From Candidatus Kerfeldbacteria bacterium RIFOXYC2_FULL_38_9 (GTDB lineage: Bacteria > Patescibacteriota > Patescibacteriia > UBA9570 > XYC2-FULL-38-9): a stretch of 15,336 nt of DNA. Below, piece after piece: positions 13,928 through 15,336 of the stretch (positions are counted from its first letter, which is position 1; every line of letters starts with the position of its first letter). Location of the stretch: contig MHKJ01000053.1 of NCBI GenBank assembly GCA_001818355.1, positions 14,933 to 30,268 on the forward strand, given 5' to 3'. Under the pieces are notes generated by a model. The model had not been told where the DNA came from and ran no database searches. It was given only the letters and a program-made list of their open reading frames with translations. Made by a program: the position numbers and the translations under genes.

Positions 13928-14776
13928 TTACTTATTTCTTTTTTTCTTTTTTCTACCCGTGACAATGTAAGCATCAGATTCTTTGTGCGCCTTGCGGGTT
14001 TTTACTCCCAATGCTGGTTTGCCTTGCGGTGTTTTAGGGTGTTTCATACCAACAGGAGAACTGCCTTCGCCGCCGCCATGAGGATGATCTACCGGGTTCA
14101 TTACTTTGCCACGCACTGTAGGACGAAAACCGCGATGACGAATACGACCGGCTTTGCCCCAACGAATCATGCCCCAATCTGAATTTGATACTTTACCGAT
14201 AGAAGCGTGACATTTTTCAGAAAATTTTCTAATTTCTCCAGAGGCCATCTTTAATTGAACAAAACCACCTTCTTGAGACATAACCACGGCGCTAGATCCG
14301 GCAGAACGCATTAAGGTACCACCTTTGCCTGGAAAAAGCTCGATATTATGTACTAAAGTGCCGGAAGTGATAAATTCCAATGGCATACGGTTGCCAGGCT
14401 TAAGATCCACTCCTTTGGTAGCTGAGATGATCTGAGCGCCGGCCATTAGGCCTTCAGCGGCTACAATATAAACTCTGACTTTGTCTTTATACTCAATCAA
14501 AGCTACACGGCTAGAACGATTGGGATCATATTCAATACCCACCACGGTTGCTGTTTCGTCAAAACGTTCTTGATGAAAATCTATTAAACGATAACGTCTT
14601 TTAACACCGCCGCCTCGATGACGAACCGTGCTCTTTCCTTGGTTGTTTCTGCCGGCTTGCTTTTTAATGGCCACGGTTAACTTTTTTTCCGGAGTGTGTT
14701 TGGTAATATCAGAAAAAGAATCTCCTGAAGAAAGTCTGCGTCCTGCTGATGTTGGTTTGTATTTTTTAACAGCCAT
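13928..14776 (-). CDS. rplB: 50S ribosomal protein L2 (uL2)
   Basis: Essential for subunit joining and peptidyl-transferase activity. The 282-residue product has the RNA-binding domain (about 50-120, with RHRGGGVKRRYRLIDF at 52-67) and the C-terminal domain. The near-invariant NPVDHPHGGGEG (227-238) includes the conserved His231 region. It ends in a lysine-rich tail that is normal for L2. It starts 5 bases after rplW. AAGGAG lies 10 bases before the ATG, inside the last codons of rplW, and is the clearest Shine-Dalgarno candidate in the window. Confidence 0.98.
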   Translation of the reverse strand: MAVKKYKPTSAGRRLSSGDSFSDITKHTPEKKLTVAIKKQAGRNNQGKSTVRHRGGGVKRRYRLIDFHQERFDETATVVGIEYDPNRSSRVALIEYKDKVRVYIVAAEGLMAGAQIISATKGVDLKPGNRMPLEFITSGTLVHNIELFPGKGGTLMRSAGSSAVVMSQEGGFVQLKMASGEIRKFSEKCHASIGKVSNSDWGMIRWGKAGRIRHRGFRPTVRGKVMNPVDHPHGGGEGSSPVGMKHPKTPQGKPALGVKTRKAHKESDAYIVTGRKKKKRNK

Positions 14777-14781
14777 ATATT

Positions 14782-15189
14782 TTATGCTCCTTCATATACT
14801 TTAATTGTTTCTCCTTTATTAAGGCTTACTACTGCCTTTTTCCAATCTTTCCGTTGACCTGCTCTTTGTCCCGAACGCACTTTTTTACCTTTCACCTTAA
14901 TGATGTTAACGCTTTTTGGTAAAACTCCGTACATTTGTTTCACGGCTTTACTTATTTCTGTTTTATTAGCCTCCGCCTGCACTTCAAACACATAAGTACC
15001 GGTAAGGGTTGCCTTTTCCGTAATAATAGGACGCTTTAAAACAGCACATAACTTCTGATTCTTGACCGCAGTTTTTCCCTCAACAGCAGATGTCTTTTTA
15101 GCCTCTTTTTTAGGAGAAATAGCTTTAGGTTTTACTTCTGCTTTTTCCTCTGTGTCGGTTTTTTTTCTTAATTTATCTAAAAAAGACAT
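14782..15189 (-). CDS. rplW: 50S ribosomal protein L23 with N-terminal extension (uL23)
   Basis: Exit-tunnel protein that docks trigger factor and SRP. The conserved core is residues 48-135: LKRPIITEKATL (51-62), YVFEVQAEANKTEI (66-79), VNIIKVKGK (94-102), and KKAVVSLNKGETIKVYEG at the C-terminus. It is preceded by about 47 extra residues: a short amphipathic-looking start (MSFLDKLRKK) and a Lys/Glu/Ala-rich stretch. The core has no Met near residue 46, so the ATG at 15189, which starts 4 bases after the rplD stop, is the natural start. E. coli L23 is 100 residues and lacks this extension. Confidence 0.95.
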   Translation of the reverse strand: MSFLDKLRKKTDTEEKAEVKPKAISPKKEAKKTSAVEGKTAVKNQKLCAVLKRPIITEKATLTGTYVFEVQAEANKTEISKAVKQMYGVLPKSVNIIKVKGKKVRSGQRAGQRKDWKKAVVSLNKGETIKVYEGA

Positions 15190-15193
15190 ATTT

Positions 15194-15336
15194 TTAGTTT
15201 AAACGTTTAATTAAAACCTCTATTCCAGCTTTGTCTATAACCAAGAACTTGTATTTTAACAAGGAAGTGACACCAATAGAATCCGCCGTGGTATTGTTAG
15301 ATTTTTTCAAATTTTTGCTGGCGCGCTGTAATTTAT
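15194..15336 (-). CDS. rplD: 50S ribosomal protein L4, C-terminal part (uL4)
   Basis: Only the last 46 codons are in the window; the gene continues past the right edge. The peptide includes SKNLKKSNNTTADSIGVTSL and then LLKYKFLVIDKAGIEVLIKR, which match the L4 C-terminal pattern: arginine/asparagine-rich helix, then a variable strand, then the 'LLKYxxLVIxxxAIExL' ending. Position immediately upstream of rplW is canonical for the S10 operon. In E. coli, L4 also regulates this operon; whether that applies here cannot be judged because the leader is outside the window. Confidence 0.93.
   Translation of the reverse strand, partial: KLQRASKNLKKSNNTTADSIGVTSLLKYKFLVIDKAGIEVLIKRLN

Noticed and set aside
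13904..14182. Antisense reading frames of 60-116 codons inside ribosomal and housekeeping genes (for example here, and 9492-9701, 3724-4074, 6881-7216, 11446-11736)
   Set aside because: All lie opposite strongly conserved genes, have skewed composition and resemble no family; they are by-products of the coding on the other strand.
1..15336. CRISPR array, insertion sequence, prophage, tRNA or toxin-antitoxin/defence genes
   Set aside because: No repeat-spacer pattern, transposase, integrase, cloverleaf-like block or recognised defence domain was seen; the genes are continuous housekeeping functions with uniform base composition.

Overview
The window is a compact, AT-rich bacterial chromosome segment dominated by housekeeping genes. 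Several traits point to the Candidate Phyla Radiation (Patescibacteria, probably a Parcubacteria-like lineage). rpsE is followed directly by rplO with no rpmD (L30) between them. Almost no gene has a Shine-Dalgarno sequence. The ribosomal proteins carry short lysine-rich extensions, and a WecA/MraY-like transferase shows altered active-site motifs. TGA, TAG and TAA all serve as stops and no conserved protein has an in-frame TGA, so the standard bacterial code applies. The lineage assignment is an inference from these traits, not from a tree.

Layout. Positions 1-183 are non-coding leader with one DnaA-box match and a possible -10 element. Three plus-strand genes follow: dnaB, ybaB (ebfC) and recR, which serve replication, nucleoid/DNA binding and recombinational repair. 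They meet head-on with a minus-strand block that fills the rest of the window. Read in its own direction from the right edge, this block is the S10-spc ribosomal cluster: rplD (3' end only), rplW, rplB, rpsS, rplV, rpsC, rplP, rpmC, rpsQ, rplN, rplX, rplE, rpsN, rpsH, rplF, rplR, rpsE, rplO, secY, adk, map. It continues into ruvX, a polyprenyl-phosphate sugar-1-phosphate transferase gene and a DUF192 gene, with 4-14 base overlaps or very short gaps. Last comes rplU (L21), which has its own strong sigma70-type promoter.

How the genes work together. The S10-spc block supplies ribosomal proteins for both subunits, the translocon pore SecY, adenylate kinase and the N-terminal methionine peptidase, in near-canonical order. 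The usual continuation after map (infA, rpmJ, rpsM, rpsK, rpsD, rpoA, rplQ) is absent and is replaced by ruvX and two envelope-related genes. No mobile element, CRISPR array, tRNA, rRNA or prophage was seen, and no stretch longer than 300 bases lacks a gene. I found no clearly novel multi-gene system. The best leads are the altered transferase active site, the near-complete lack of Shine-Dalgarno signals with recurrent AT-rich start contexts, and the departures from the usual operon order.
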